Assembly: GCF_004664715.2 (NCBI RefSeq)
Contig: NC_051072.1
Span: 31,517,994-31,581,993, forward strand
DNA from: Peromyscus leucopus
Taxonomy: Eukaryota > Chordata > Mammalia > Rodentia > Cricetidae
Direction: 5' to 3'
DNA length: 64,000 bases
Shown here: positions 22,586-33,510 of the stretch, in pieces
Numbering within the stretch: the stretch's first letter is position 1
How the letters are laid out: every line of letters starts with the position of its first letter
Translations under genes and position numbers: made by a program
Notes under the pieces: model-generated
What the model was told of the DNA's origin: nothing
Databases searched by the model: none
The model's input: the letters and a program-made list of their open reading frames with translations, nothing else

Positions 22586-23987
22586 AAAAAAAATTGTAAC
22601 GAAATTAAACCATACAAAGTATATGTTCTTTGTCCTTAATGGAATTCAACTAGAAACTAAAAGTATTTTTAGCACTTGGGAACAGAAATACCTAGTTGCA
22701 AATAATTCATGATTACAAAGACAAGTCATAAAAGAAATTGCCAAGCAATCTGAACTACATGGAAGAAACACATTATCAAAATTTATCAGTGTAGATAAGA
22801 GAGTACTTAAGAGGCAATTTATATTAAAATCTTATTTAGGAAAGAGAAAAATCAAGAAATTAACCATCCTAAGAAATACACTCTAAGAAACTGGGGGCAG
22901 GGGAAGGGGGAGGACAAGATCCATAGTAAAAACAAACAGAAAGGCAGAAGAAAATGATAAAAAATAAAAGGAAAAACTATAGAGAAAATAAAAGCTGGTT
23001 GTTTTGAAAGGGGCAGTGAAAATGTTAGAAATACATCAAGAGTGGCAAATAAATAAAAAAAGAAGATAGCAATGGCCAGCACTAGGAATGAAAGATCCTT
23101 TCATTGAGCATGCACAGTTAAAATGGCAGCAAGAGTTACTATCAATATCTCTACATATACACACAATGACTTCCATGATATTTTGAAAACATGAAAATAA
23201 TATTTTGTAACATCCAAAACAAACATCAGATAAATAATTTAACAGGTTTTATGATTCTTAAAGATACAGAATCCATAATTCAAAACATTTTGCGAAGATA
23301 TTTACAGGTTGAAGTAGCTTTCCTGGTGATTTCTACCAAACATTCAAGGAGATAGAACCAATTCTATAAAATGTGTCCAGAAAATAGAAGAGCAGGAAAC
23401 ACTTTGTAACATATTAATATTTCATGAAGCCAGTATTAAAGCAATAAGAAAATTTAGAAAATCATAATTAGACCAATTTCCACAATTCTCAATGAATAAA
23501 AAGGCAAAATTCTCAGCAACATTGTCACAAATTGAATCAATCAATATATAAACAACAGTGAGCCATAATGAAATGGATGAATTACCAACAGAATCAGAGG
23601 CTTGGAAGGCTAATATCTCAAAATGGATATAAATGTAATCTACCACATGAATAATTGAGCAAAAAGATACATGATGAAATCATTTAAGACACAAATAAGC
23701 TTTTGACAAAATTCAAAATCCATAGATGCTTGAAAACACTAAAGTAACTCAGAGATTAAGGAATATTTTTAAGCTCATTAAAAGTTTCTACAAATTAATG
23801 ACAGCTAATGATTTACATACATTGAAAACCTAAGTAATTTCCCTAATGTTGCCAATAGGGGTAAGGATATCAACTCTCGACATTACTTTTCATCACACAG
23901 GAAGTACAATGCCAGAGATATGCAATAAACATAAATTAGCAACATGCAGATTGTACAGGAAAAACCAAAGACTTCTTTTGCATGGAG

Positions 23988-24369
23988 TATTCTAGTTTGG
24001 TTTCTGTTGCTGTGATAAAACACTGACCAAAAGCAATTTGGGGAGAAAGGGGTTATTGGGCATGTATTTCTCAATCATAGTCCATCACTGAGAGAAGTCA
24101 AGACAGGAACCCAAGTAGGACTAAAGCCAGGAACCAGTGAAGAAAGCTACATATTGGCTTGCTCAGCCTGGTTTTTATGCAGCCCAGGACCTTCTGCCCA
24201 GGGGTGACACCTCCTTCAATGGGCTGGGTCCTCCCTCATCAACCATTAATCAATAAAATGTCCCACAACTTGCCTATGGGCTACTGTAATGGAGGCATTT
24301 TTTTCAATTGAAGTTTCCTTTTCCCAGGTGATACTGTTTTGTGTCAAATGAACGAAAAAACTAACCAGC
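23988..24369 (-). mobile_element. LTR-like rodent repeat (ERVL-type layout), minus strand, nested in the ancient L1
   Basis: The + strand reads TTTCTGTTGCTGTGATAAAA, ACTGACCAAAAGCAATTTGG, CAATGGGCTGGGTCCTCCC and ends TGTGTCAAATGAACG...CTAACCAGC. The reverse complement begins GCTGGTTAGTTTTTTCG, the start of a very common muroid LTR-like repeat also present at 30826 and 61378. The name is uncertain (MLT2/ERVL-like or URR-type). Confidence 0.6.
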
Positions 24370-24894
24370 TTAATGGGCAACATGATTTTTTTATGTCAAA
24401 AATCCTGAGAAATCAGTTTCAAAAACTTCTAGAACTAAGTAGTGAGTTGAGCAAAGTTACAAGATACAGAAAAAAAAATAGGTCAACTATATTTTTTTAT
24501 AACAGCAGCTGGAAGATGAACAGCTAGACCTCAAAATATAAAAATACTACTTCTTACAAAACTATTAAACTATTGGGTACAAACAAATATAGTAAAAACC
24601 CTTGCATGTCAAAAACTAAAATTAATAATAACTAAAAGTGACCAAAGTGAAATGAAGAGCCGTATGGGAATTATTCCATATTAAAATGGTATAAAATGCT
24701 TACATTATGACCATATCAAATGTTGTGAGTGTAGAACAGCTCATCTATTGCCAATTGGAATGCAAGATGCAAAGCCCTTCTGAAAAATAGTTTGGTAGTT
24801 TCTTGGAAAGTAAAATACATTTACCATGTGATTCAAAAGTTTCACTCTTGAGTATTTACATGTTTATAAAAGTCTTTATTTCTACATGTAACCC

Positions 24895-25156
24895 TCTGTA
24901 TTTGTCAGAGTTTCTAGAGGAACAGAACCAATAGAATTAGTATATCTTATGCAAAGCAATTTTTATCAAATGATAAATAATAGATGCCAGGCCGGGCAGT
25001 GGTGGCACACACCTTTAATCTCAGCACTTGGGAGGCAGAGGCAGGCGGATCTTTGTGAGTTCAAGGCCAGCCTGGTCTACAGAGCAAGATCCAGGAAAGG
25101 TGCAAAGCTACACAGAGAAACCCTGTCTCAAAACAACAACAACAACAACAGCAACA

Positions 25157-25196
<40 letters not shown>

Positions 25197-25610
25197 GATG
25201 CCTGCATAGTACAGAGGCTGAAGACCCAGCAGCTGCTTGGTCTTTGAGGCTGAATGCCTCGGCAGCTCCAGGTTACTGCTGAAAGCCTTGAAGAAGACCA
25301 CTGGTATGCAGTCTGGCTGAAGATGGAAGGCTGAAGATGCAGGAGTTTCCTGTTAGCAGAGGATCACAGAAGCACAGAGGGGGAGGCACTTAGGAAGAAG
25401 GGGAGGAGATGCAGAGCATGTTTTCCTGAATCTCTATCTGGACCAAACATTGGGAGGTGTCACCCACTTTGAAGGTGAGCATCTCCTGCTTACTAATTCC
25501 TCTATGGAAACACCCCCACAGACACAGCCAGAGGTATCTCACCTGTATAGTTTATAAATCCCATCAAGTTGACAGTTAAGGCTAACTACCACACCCTCCA
25601 AACTGGAGCA
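24895..25610 (-). mobile_element. MLT2-like ERVL LTR, minus strand, interrupted by B1
   Basis: The + strand starts TTTGTCAGAGTTTCTAGAGG followed by AACAGAACCAATAGAATTAG, the reversed 3' end typical of MLT2-type LTRs. It finishes with ACACCCCCACAGACACAGCC and ATCAAGTTGACAGTTAAGGC, the reversed 5' end. A B1 with its own TSD lies inside (24976-25202). Confidence 0.6.
24976..25202 (+). repeat. B1 SINE with 13-bp TSD and (AAC)n(AAT)n tail
   Basis: The B1 body runs from 24989 to about 25128 (GGCCGGGCAGTGGTGGCACA to ACCCTGTCTC). The tail is (AAC)7 then (AAT)n. The TSD AATAATAGATGCC is perfect at 24976-24988 and 25190-25202. The first bases of the TSD are themselves AAT repeats, so the tail and the duplicated target merge. 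Confidence 0.9.
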
Positions 25611-25678
25611 AATGTCCTTTAATAATAAAGGATCCAATTGAACAAACCAGACATCCATAAATCAATTTTTTTTTTTAG

Positions 25679-25887
25679 AAAATAGGCACAATGGCTGGAG
25701 AGATGGCTCAGAGGTTAAGAGCACTGGCTGCTCTTCCAGAGGTCCTGAGTTCAATTCCCAGCAACCACATAGTGGCTCACAAACATCTGTAATGAGATCT
25801 GGCTCCCTCTTCACCTGCAAGGATACATGCAAAACAGAACACTGTATACATAATAAATAAATAAATCTTTAAAAAAAATAGACACAA
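25679..25887 (+). repeat. B2 SINE with 13-bp TSD
   Basis: The B2 body is 25692-25874, with the pol III A box region TGGCTCAGAGGTTAAGAGC and B box GGTCCTGAGTTCAATTCCC intact and an AATAAATAAATAAATC tail. The TSD is AAAATAGGCACAA (25679) and AAAATAGACACAA (25875), one mismatch in 13. Confidence 0.9.
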
Positions 25888-26234
25888 ACTCAATGCCTGT
25901 AAGAATTTAAATCAATCTCAGAAACACTGTGGTGAATGAATTCAGCCAGTCTCAGAGTTGTGTACTGTATAAATTCATATTTATTACATTCTCAAAAATA
26001 CAAACCTAAAGCAACAGCAAACAGTGGATTCCAGGCTTCAGGAGTAGGGAAAAGTGTGGCATCACCCTAAAGGAACATCAGGGGAGAGGTTAGGGATTTT
26101 TTCTCTATTTTGATGGTGTCAGTAACTACATGAATCAAGAGAAATTTCAAATTCTTAGACTCTACAATGACCTTTTTTTTCTGCACATTAGTCAAAAAAA
26201 AAATCCACATAAGAAAATGGGGTGAATGGAGCTT

Positions 26235-26430
26235 TTTTAATTTTTTATTATATTTATTTAATTGTTAGTTGGTTTAGGGGGACACATGATTACCACAGCT
26301 TGCAAGTGTGTGGAAGTCAGAGGTTGACTTGAAGAAGCCATTTCTCTCTTTTTATCATGTGGAACCTCAGGATGTCAAGGGCTGGCAAACACCTCCACCA
26401 AGGGAGCCACCCCATGGCCCAGTAGCTTTT
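26235..26430 (-). repeat. Diverged B4/B3-group SINE, minus strand
   Basis: GTGTGTGGAAGTCAGAGGTTG, CTTTTTATCATGTGGAACC and GGGAGCCACCCCATGGCCC follow the order of a reversed tRNA-headed rodent SINE. It is heavily diverged. Confidence 0.45.
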
Positions 26431-26763
26431 GTTATTGTTGCTGCAGCTTTTATTCAAAAATACTTTCAGCCTCAAAAAAAAAAAAATAAGAAACTAAAGA
26501 TAACATTGACTTAATTAAATAGAGACTTTTCATGAATACGAAGTCCAAAAATCAGTAGCTTTCCTGTATGGTTAGTTCCCTGGTAACATTGTCAAGGACA
26601 AAGCACATTGTGTGGTTTTTTTCTAGTTCCATACCCTGTTGGCCTGCCATCCTCATTCCTGCCATCTCCTGTCAAATGCAGCCCCCAACGCCTCAAAAAG
26701 TAAGATCTTGCCTAAAACTGGAAGAAGAAGGTCAAAAGCAAAGCCTGTCCTGCCCTTATCATT

Positions 26764-27480
26764 AAGATGATCCAGAGCTGGCAATGGACGAGAGACGGCA
26801 GGAACTGACCTACCCCGGTGATGGGATGGCCAGACACCCTGTTAGTTGTGCCATAAACCCCATCCAAGGAAGGTCTGAGGAATCTGGATGCAGACATCCA
26901 TGGCTGGGCCCCTGGTGGAGCACTGGGAGTCTAATTAGTGAGAAAGAAGAGGGTTTATATGAGCGAGAATTGTTGAAGCCAGGGTTGGATAAAGCACAGG
27001 GACAAATAGCCAAACGAATGGAAGCACAGGATCTATGAACCAAAGGCTGAGGGGCCCCCAACTGCATCAGGCCCCCTGAACGGGTGAGAGAGTCATTTGG
27101 CTTGATCTGTTTGGGAGGCAGCCGTGTGTTGGTGCCGGGTCCTGGGCTTGTTGCATGAGTTGGCTGTTTGAATCCTGGGACATATGCAGGGACACTTGGC
27201 TCGGTCTGGGAGGGGGGACTGGTCCTGGCTGGACTGAGTCTACCAGGTCGATCCCGGTCCTCAGGGGAGACCTTGATCTGGAGGAGGTGGGAACGGGGGG
27301 TGGGATGGGGGAGGGGGAGGGGGGCGAGAGTGGGAGAACAGGGGAATCTGTGGCTATTATGTTGAACTAAATGATGTTGTAAAATAAATTTACTTAAAAT
27401 AAAAAAAAAATAAAAAAAAATAAAAATAAAAAAATAAAAAAAAATAAAAAAATAAAAAAAAAAAAAAAGATGATCCAGAG
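26764..27480 (+). mobile_element. 5'-truncated young L1 (3' UTR only) with perfect 14-bp TSD
   Basis: The TSD AAGATGATCCAGAG is identical at 26764-26777 and 27467-27480, preceded by ATT, which fits the L1 endonuclease TT/AA-type nick. The insert (26778-27466, 689 bp) begins CTGGCAATGGACGAGAGACG and aligns along its length to the 3' UTR of the young L1 at 41541-42177, with the G-rich purine tract (27287-27340) and a long A-rich tail with T interruptions. It has no coding sequence. The open frames here belong to the 3' UTR. Confidence 0.95.
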
Positions 27481-29887
27481 ATCACCCCTGGCCAGGAGAC
27501 TGCTTTTTATATTTCATTGGCCCTAACTGGGTCATTCACCAAATGCTGAAAGATAGGGACCGGTCTGAATAATTTAACAAATCGGAACCAATCGCCAGGA
27601 TCTGAAATGATACAGACTGTACAAGAAACTGCATGCCACTGCCCTTCACAAGGATGAGCTAAGATTTCCTCACTTCCTTATTGTTTTTTTCTTCACAAGT
27701 GGAATTTTATAAAAGACAGATTCGCTCTTAAAAAGCTACCCATGTTCTGAAAATAACCCCTTCAAATCTTCATCACAAGCATTGTAATAGACCGAGCTTA
27801 TATCACATAAATTGCACCTTGAGCAAGTTAAATTGATTTCACATTAGAACTTTTAAAACTCAGTGACTTCAAAAATGTGCCCCTGAATATAAATGAAGGG
27901 GAACTACTGCTTTGGAGAAAATAGATGCAAAATCCTGATAGAAATCTTAATGGTTAGTCTCTGTCTTTTTTAATTTTTTTCTTTTCGGTACGGTTTTGCA
28001 ATGATTTTAAGACAGAGAATCTTCTTCAGAAGCATTCTTCTACGCCAGTCTTACAGCCAGTGTGACAGTGAATGCTAGTCAGGCAAGAGGGTCCACAGAA
28101 AGGCAATAAAGATGTGGGAATGTCTGGGAGAGTTCACATTGCCTTTTCTTTTTTTAAGTCTGCAAGTGTTTTTGCTTAGCAGCTCTTGCTCATTCCTAGT
28201 CTCAATTTCCTCTTTGGGGCTCTGTGCGAAGTTTTCAAGCAGAGACGCAGCATTTGGAACGTCAGGCTGTTTGTCCTTTTATAGTGTTGTTGCTCTTTGT
28301 GTCTCGCACCTCCTTACGTTTTGTAGTTTCCCGCGCAGGTTGCAAAACCTAAAAAAAGAGAGAGAGAGAAATAAAAGAGAAGCAAGGGGATTGTTATTTT
28401 AGTCCAACATGGTGTCAAAGCACAGTATCAAGTGTTCATGCATATTGCCTGCCACTGGATCAGCATCTAGAGGCTCAGAAATCCAAAAGGCATTCAAATT
28501 TTCTTCCTTAGGTCTACCTTTATCATACAGCATCATAACCTAATGTCACATTTTTAAATGCTAGACTTCGCTGAGCAGAGTGCAGATGAATGGAACATAA
28601 TCTGTTAAGCAGCGTGCTGAGCCAGATGTGCCAGCTGTGCCGGGGCAGGTACAGCCTGACTCATTGCTAGCTAGCTTTCCCCTTGGGGGATAACAGGAAA
28701 CGGGATCTCAGTGACTTTTACTCCCTAGCCAGGCCTCTCCAGGGCACGACACTCATGTGGCTGTAAAATTCCCCCTGTCATAGAGAAAGGGGCTTTGAAA
28801 CAACTAAAGGCCTTCTCCCTTCAGGCATCTGGTTGAGAAATTTGTCCTTATAAGAGAATGAGGCTGGTTAGCTGCAAACATGTGCCACTGTGGTGACAAT
28901 TTAAATCAATGACTAGACTGGTGCTCCTAGTGTCGTTTCCGGTAGGGAATAAAATCCAATCAGAGATGTAATTCAAGAAATATATTGTTGTAAAATCACT
29001 AGCCTCATTGTGAGACTTATAAGCCTAATGGTTCACTTAAACATGGGATTCATTAATTTCAAGAAAAAAATGTAAAAGTTGTAAAAAATGTAAAGTTTCC
29101 AATACCCCTGAGCTTATCTCCCTTCATTCCTGGAAGACTAATTTAAATATAACCTTATTAATAAAATAGCATCTACAGTATACATCTCTAAAATCCATTA
29201 CCCTTCACTCTTATCTGCATCTATTTTCACCAAATTTTGCCTTTAGCACCTCTGTCTCAAAGAGACATGAGGCTTCATTATTATAGAAGACAAAGAACAC
29301 CCCTTTGGGCCTGATGAAATGGCCCTTCTGGTAAGTTATTTTTTGCCAATCATGAAGATCTAGGCTTGATCCACAGGCCCCACATGGTAGAAAGAGAAAA
29401 CTAACTCCCATAAGTTGTCCCGAGACCTACACATGTGTAATCACATGTAATGTTTACACAAGTACCCAGAGATCATTTTTATCTCAGTTTTCATTTGACC
29501 AGTAAATTGAAATTGAGGAAAGCTATAGAATCTGCCCAGAGCCATACAGCACATCAGAACTCAAATCCATGACCATCTTCCTATCATGCATACTTCCCAG
29601 GAGTAGGCAGCCTAGTCAGACTGCCATGGGACTATTTACAAAATAACTAAAATACTAATGTTGTATGTATTTTTCTGCTATTATGAATGCTTCAATGTAG
29701 AGACAACATGTTTTATTAGCTAATGAATTAATTAATCCATCGATGACAACTGTTAGCCACACCATACAAAGTATGCTTCTACTTTCAAGCAGGCAGACTG
29801 GAAACAGGAGTATGAGACAGATTCAAGATTAACTACATTGGTGGGGGGCGGGAAAGTCCACAGTATGAATAACAACATTCAAAGACT
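27481..29887. other. No supported feature
   Basis: A 2.4-kb block free of recognised repeats, the longest in the central part of the window. Composition is mixed, and 28560-28830 is richer in GC than its surroundings. No reading frame here looks coding. Confidence 0.45.
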
Positions 29888-29926
29888 TTGGGTGGACTCA
29901 GGCTCGCTCACAGTCTGGACAGGGAG

Positions 29927-30196
29927 ATGAATAAGAGCAATTTAGAGAATTGTTGCGACAACCAGGTCCTGCCTGAGCCTCTAAGGCAGACTGTTCCAGC
30001 TCTGAAAGATGCTAATGAAAACTTATGCTTTGCACTAGAAACCCTAGAGTCAGTTTGTGAGAGATACAAGAATATTTCAACTTGTAGGGCATACTGCACC
30101 ACAGACCTAGACTGGATCTGTAACAAGACAACTAAATTGGTGAAAAAAATGCTTGACTTTGGAGACCCCATCGACTGCAGCGTTTCCCTTCACTAA
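29927..30196 (+). CDS. Unidentified small ORF, possibly a relic of a coding exon or retrocopy
   Basis: The ATG at 29927 opens an 89-codon frame closed by TAA at 30194. The frame also reads open upstream to a TTG at 29888. The protein is not low-complexity: it is leucine/lysine/cysteine-rich (seven cysteines), with a helical-looking stretch PALKDANENLCFALETLESV and then DLDWICNKTTKLVKKMLDFG. No signal peptide or membrane segment is visible. No poly(A) tail, TSD or clear splice-site pair was found nearby, although ATTTATTTTTGG and AT-rich sequence follow. I do not recognise the family. It could be a chance frame, a decayed exon or part of a retrocopy. Chance is a real possibility at this length. 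Confidence 0.2.
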   Translation: MNKSNLENCCDNQVLPEPLRQTVPALKDANENLCFALETLESVCERYKNISTCRAYCTTDLDWICNKTTKLVKKMLDFGDPIDCSVSLH

Positions 30197-30533
30197 CACC
30201 CCTGGCTAAAAGCCTGAAGAACAGAATTGGAAAGTGTGGCTGCATGGAAAGATTTATTTTTGGTTTCATATTTATTTAGTGCCCACAATTCTCAAGTACT
30301 ATTGTAGAAACTGGTGATATATCATTTAACAATATCAATGAGAAATTTGTACATTTTTGATAACTGCAATCTATGAGCAGAGACCGATAGCAAAGGAATA
30401 ACTATATGAAATAAGAAACATGAACACTGTATTTACCTGGTTATGTGGGTCAGTGGAAGACTGTGAAACATATGAGAGGCCCAGAAAAAGAAAAGTTAAA
30501 AGTATGTCAGCCATTAATAGTGAATACAAAAGT

Positions 30534-30547
30534 AAATAAATAAATAA

Positions 30548-30587
<40 letters not shown>

Positions 30588-30590
30588 ATG
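30534..30590 (+). repeat. (AAAT)n(AGAT)n compound microsatellite
   Basis: AAAT units run into about ten GATA units, then end in AAATG. Visible directly. Confidence 0.97.
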
Positions 30591-30825
30591 AAAAAGATAA
30601 CACAGAAAGATAGAGGTGGACAGAGGCTTACAGTATAAGATATAACCAACATTTGAGCAACAGCTTAGTATACTTTGGAGCTTACCAATAATTTATGATA
30701 GTTCAGGACATTGAGTACTAAGGAGAAACAGAAGGATATAGTTATGGGCCAGCAAACACAGTTCAGAAAAGGTTTTACATGTTACACAATAAATTTAGGT
30801 TTCATGTCACTGGGTATGCTGGCTA

Positions 30826-31227
30826 GTATTTTGGCAACTTGATATAAACTAGAGTGGTTTGGGAAGAGGCACTCTCAACTGAGGAAATGCTTCTGTAAGA
30901 TTTGCCTGTGGCAAGTTCATAGCACATTTCTTAATGACATATTGATGTAGGGGGGCCCAAACCACTTGGGTGGTCCCATCCATGGTCTGATAGTTCTGGA
31001 GAGTATAAGAAAGCAGGCCGAGCAGGGCATGAGGAGCAATCTAGTCAACAGCACTCCTTTATGGTCCTTGCATTAGTTCCTGTATCCAGGTTCCTGACTT
31101 GAGTTTTTATCCTGACTTCCCTGGATGATGGACTACAAGCTATAAGGTTAAGTAAACTCTTACCACAACCACCCAAGTTTATTTTGGTCATGATGTTTTA
31201 TCACACCATAGAAATCTAAGTAGGACA
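30826..31227 (+). mobile_element. LTR-like rodent repeat (ERVL-type layout), + strand
   Basis: Starts GCTGGCTAGTATTTTGGCAACTTG, contains a TATA-like AGTATAAGAAAGCAGG near 31003, GTTCCTGACTTGAG, then AAGTTTATTTTGGTCATGAT and ends AATCTAAGTAGGACA. This is the same family as the repeats at 23988 (opposite strand) and 61378. The promoter-like TATA followed by a polyadenylation-like region is why I read it as an LTR. Confidence 0.65.
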
Positions 31228-32319
31228 CTGGAAGCCACCAAATATTTTCCAAAGCCAATTATGACACAGTCTGAATTAGAAGAATCATTCTCCCAATAGT
31301 AGTGATTAATCCTAAACAGCATGAGACCCAGTGAGGAGAAATTTTCTGAATCTTGATGAAAGATAATGAGGACATGAACTTAAACCACTAGAGATGAAAA
31401 GAAGAAATAGGAAGAGAATAAACTGATTTAGATGCAATCAAATTACTTTTAAACAATGGAATAAGACTAGTGAAGGAAGTCACCAGTGACTGCCGATTTT
31501 ATCTTTGCCATTCACTAAGACTTAGAACACTAGAGGAAGAAAAGGCTTGATAAGAAAGACATGTAGATGAGGATCCAAATAAGTATGAAGACAATAGGAC
31601 TCAGAGCCAAAGAGGGAAGGTCTACCCTGAATTTAGGCATCGAACTCATCATTATACACAGAGAGCAGAAAATATTGCAGAGGATGTGAGCCCTAAGAAA
31701 TTTAAATAAGACTCCTTTTTTTATGAACATGCAAGAGCTCAGTTACGTAAAAGTCTAGTAGCTGATACTGACCCACATCTCTCACTTCCCCAGTGGGCCA
31801 CATTGCTTTAATACTTTCCCAGGTATTGCTATTTAGAAATCCTTTTACCTATTCTTTTTACACAAAATCATGTTTTCAGATACCTAATTAAGAAATAAAT
31901 TCACATGAAAATACAGTAAAAATTGTTAAACTTTAGAAATTGACCTTGATTCTTTCACTTAAGATAAAATATTTTAATTTAGAGAGTCTCTGGAACTTCT
32001 AAATGAACAATGACAACCAACAAATTTCCAGTAAACGAACAAAACTAAATTTAGACACTAACGTCATTAAGACCTAATAAGTACTGATCCCGAGTGTAAA
32101 TTTATTTCCTGACTAGAATCTGTCTCCCCTAGTCACAAGGTCCTCGTTTTTTCTTTAAGGAAGACTTACATACTTTAAGGAAACAATCTTGAAAAGACTG
32201 TCATTCAAAGAATCCTGTCTTTCCATAATAAAAGATACTTAATTAACCAAGGATATAATTGCAGAACAGTTAAACAAAAAAAAGTCTAAAAACTTTTTAA
32301 AAACATAACAGAATAATGG
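31228..32319. other. No supported feature
   Basis: AT-rich. The last few hundred bases could include the degraded ORF1 of the L1 that begins at about 32320, but I could not confirm it. Confidence 0.4.
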
Positions 32320-33455
32320 GAATTAATAGTCATTGTTCAATAATACCTCCCAATATTAGTTGTCTCAATTTTACCAATAAAAAATAACATTTGAATTGGA
32401 AAACAGCATCAATTTTCTTGTTGTCTCTAAGAAACACACTTTGGTTTTTTTTGGTTTTTTGTTTGTTTGTTTGTTTTTTGAGACAGGGTTTCTCTGTGTA
32501 GCTTTGTGCCTTTCTTAGGACTCACTTTGTAGCCCAGGCTGGCCTCGAACCCACAGAGATCCACCTGGCTCTGCCTCCCGAGTGCTGGGATTAAAGGCGT
32601 GTGCCACCACCGCCCACACTTTACCATCAATGATAAACATCACCTTAGGGTAAAAGAGTGAAAAGGGATTCTAAGAAAATAAAACTAAGAAACAAGCAGT
32701 CATAGCTATTCTAGTATCTGATAAAATAGACTTCAAATCAAAACTAGTGAATAGAGATAGGAAATAACACTTCACACCAATTAAAGGAAAAGTTTACCAA
32801 AATATACTACATTTATGCTTCAAACATGGGGCACCCAATTTCATAAATGAAACATTATTAGATATAAAATCACAGACTGACCCAGCAAATTGGTAAGAAG
32901 TGTCTTTAATATACCACTCTCATCAATAAATAGGTAATCCAGACAAAAACTAAACAAAGAAGCTTGGGTATAAAATTACATCATGATTCAAGTGAACATT
33001 AAGACACTTGCAGAACATTCTACCAAAATACTAAAGAATAGACTTTCTTCACAAAATCTCATGGAAGTTTCTCCAAAACTGAATACATGTTAGACCACAA
33101 ACTAAGTCTCAACAAGTAGAGGAAAAATAAAATAACACCATAATTCCTATTTGGACACAAGGGAATACAGCTGGATATTAACAAAAATAAACATGGCAGA
33201 AAATATAAATACTCGTGGCAAGTAACAACCCACTGCTGAATAGAAACTGTGTCAACAAAGAAATTGAGGTGATTTAAAAATGTCTAAAACTGAATGAAAA
33301 GGAAGACAGCATATCAAAAATGTATGGGACACAATTAAACCAGTCCTAAGAGGAAATATTATCACACTAAGCACCTACATCAGAAATCAGGAAAGAAAGA
33401 ATATCAAGAGAAACAAATAAAATTGTTCAAGACCTAAAAATGTAAATAGAAACAA
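32320..33455 (+). pseudogene. Outer L1 (level 0), left half: ORF2 endonuclease region
   Basis: The ORF2 start region is degraded but legible: ATTAATAGTCATTGTTCAAT matches the 'INNHWS' start, GTCTCTAAGAAACACACTTT the 'QETHL' catalytic Glu segment, and AAGAAACAAGCAGTCATAGC with ATAAAATAGACTTCAAATC the '[16 protein letters not shown]' block. GGGACACAATTAAACCAGTC matches the '[10 protein letters not shown]' block near 33325. Stops and indels are frequent. A B1 interrupts it at 32443-32614. The ORF2 resumes at 43699 after a 10-kb insertion. Confidence 0.75.
32435..32622 (-). repeat. B1 SINE, minus strand, with 8-bp TSD
   Basis: Reversed B1 (32475-32614) with its poly(T)/GTTT tail at 32443-32474, inserted in the outer L1. 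The flanks CACACTTT at 32435 and 32615 match. Body diagnostics are TGTGTAGCTTTGTGCCTTTC and CTTTGTAGCCCAGGCTGG. Confidence 0.85.
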
Positions 33456-33456
33456 T

Positions 33457-33460
<4 letters not shown>

Positions 33461-33506
<46 letters not shown>
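33461..33506 (+). repeat. (CA)n microsatellite at the outer/middle L1 junction
   Basis: A pure CA run immediately left of the first readable middle-L1 sequence. The left flank AGAAACAATAAAAC resembles AGAAGCAATGAACT found right after the middle L1 poly(A) at 43699, a likely diverged TSD. Confidence 0.9.

Positions 33507-33510
<4 letters not shown>

Larger units (their letters stand above)
22586..26170 (+). pseudogene. Ancient L1 (L1M-like), + strand, ORF2 remnant to 3' end, interrupted by younger elements
   Basis: Recognisable L1 ORF2 traces occur in order. 'IEKIKAGCFERGSENV' like the INETKSWFFEKI region lies near 22980. AGCATTAAAGCAATAAGA and 'MDINVIYHMNN' like RT segments lie at 23420-23660. 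'AFDKIQNP'-like is near 23700. 'HLLPIGMQDAKPF' near 24740 is C-terminal. An L1M-type 3' end with CTGTATAAATTCATATTTAT and CAACAGCAAACAGTGGATTC lies near 25970. The frame is broken throughout. It is split by an LTR at 23988-24369, an LTR at 24895-25610 that itself holds a B1, and a B2 at 25692. Its 5' portion has been inverted and lies at 21370-22470. Confidence 0.65.

Noticed and set aside
28560..28830. Possible exon or enhancer in a GC-richer, repeat-free patch
   Set aside because: No open frame with splice signals and no motif strong enough to support a call from sequence alone. Cross-species conservation would be needed.
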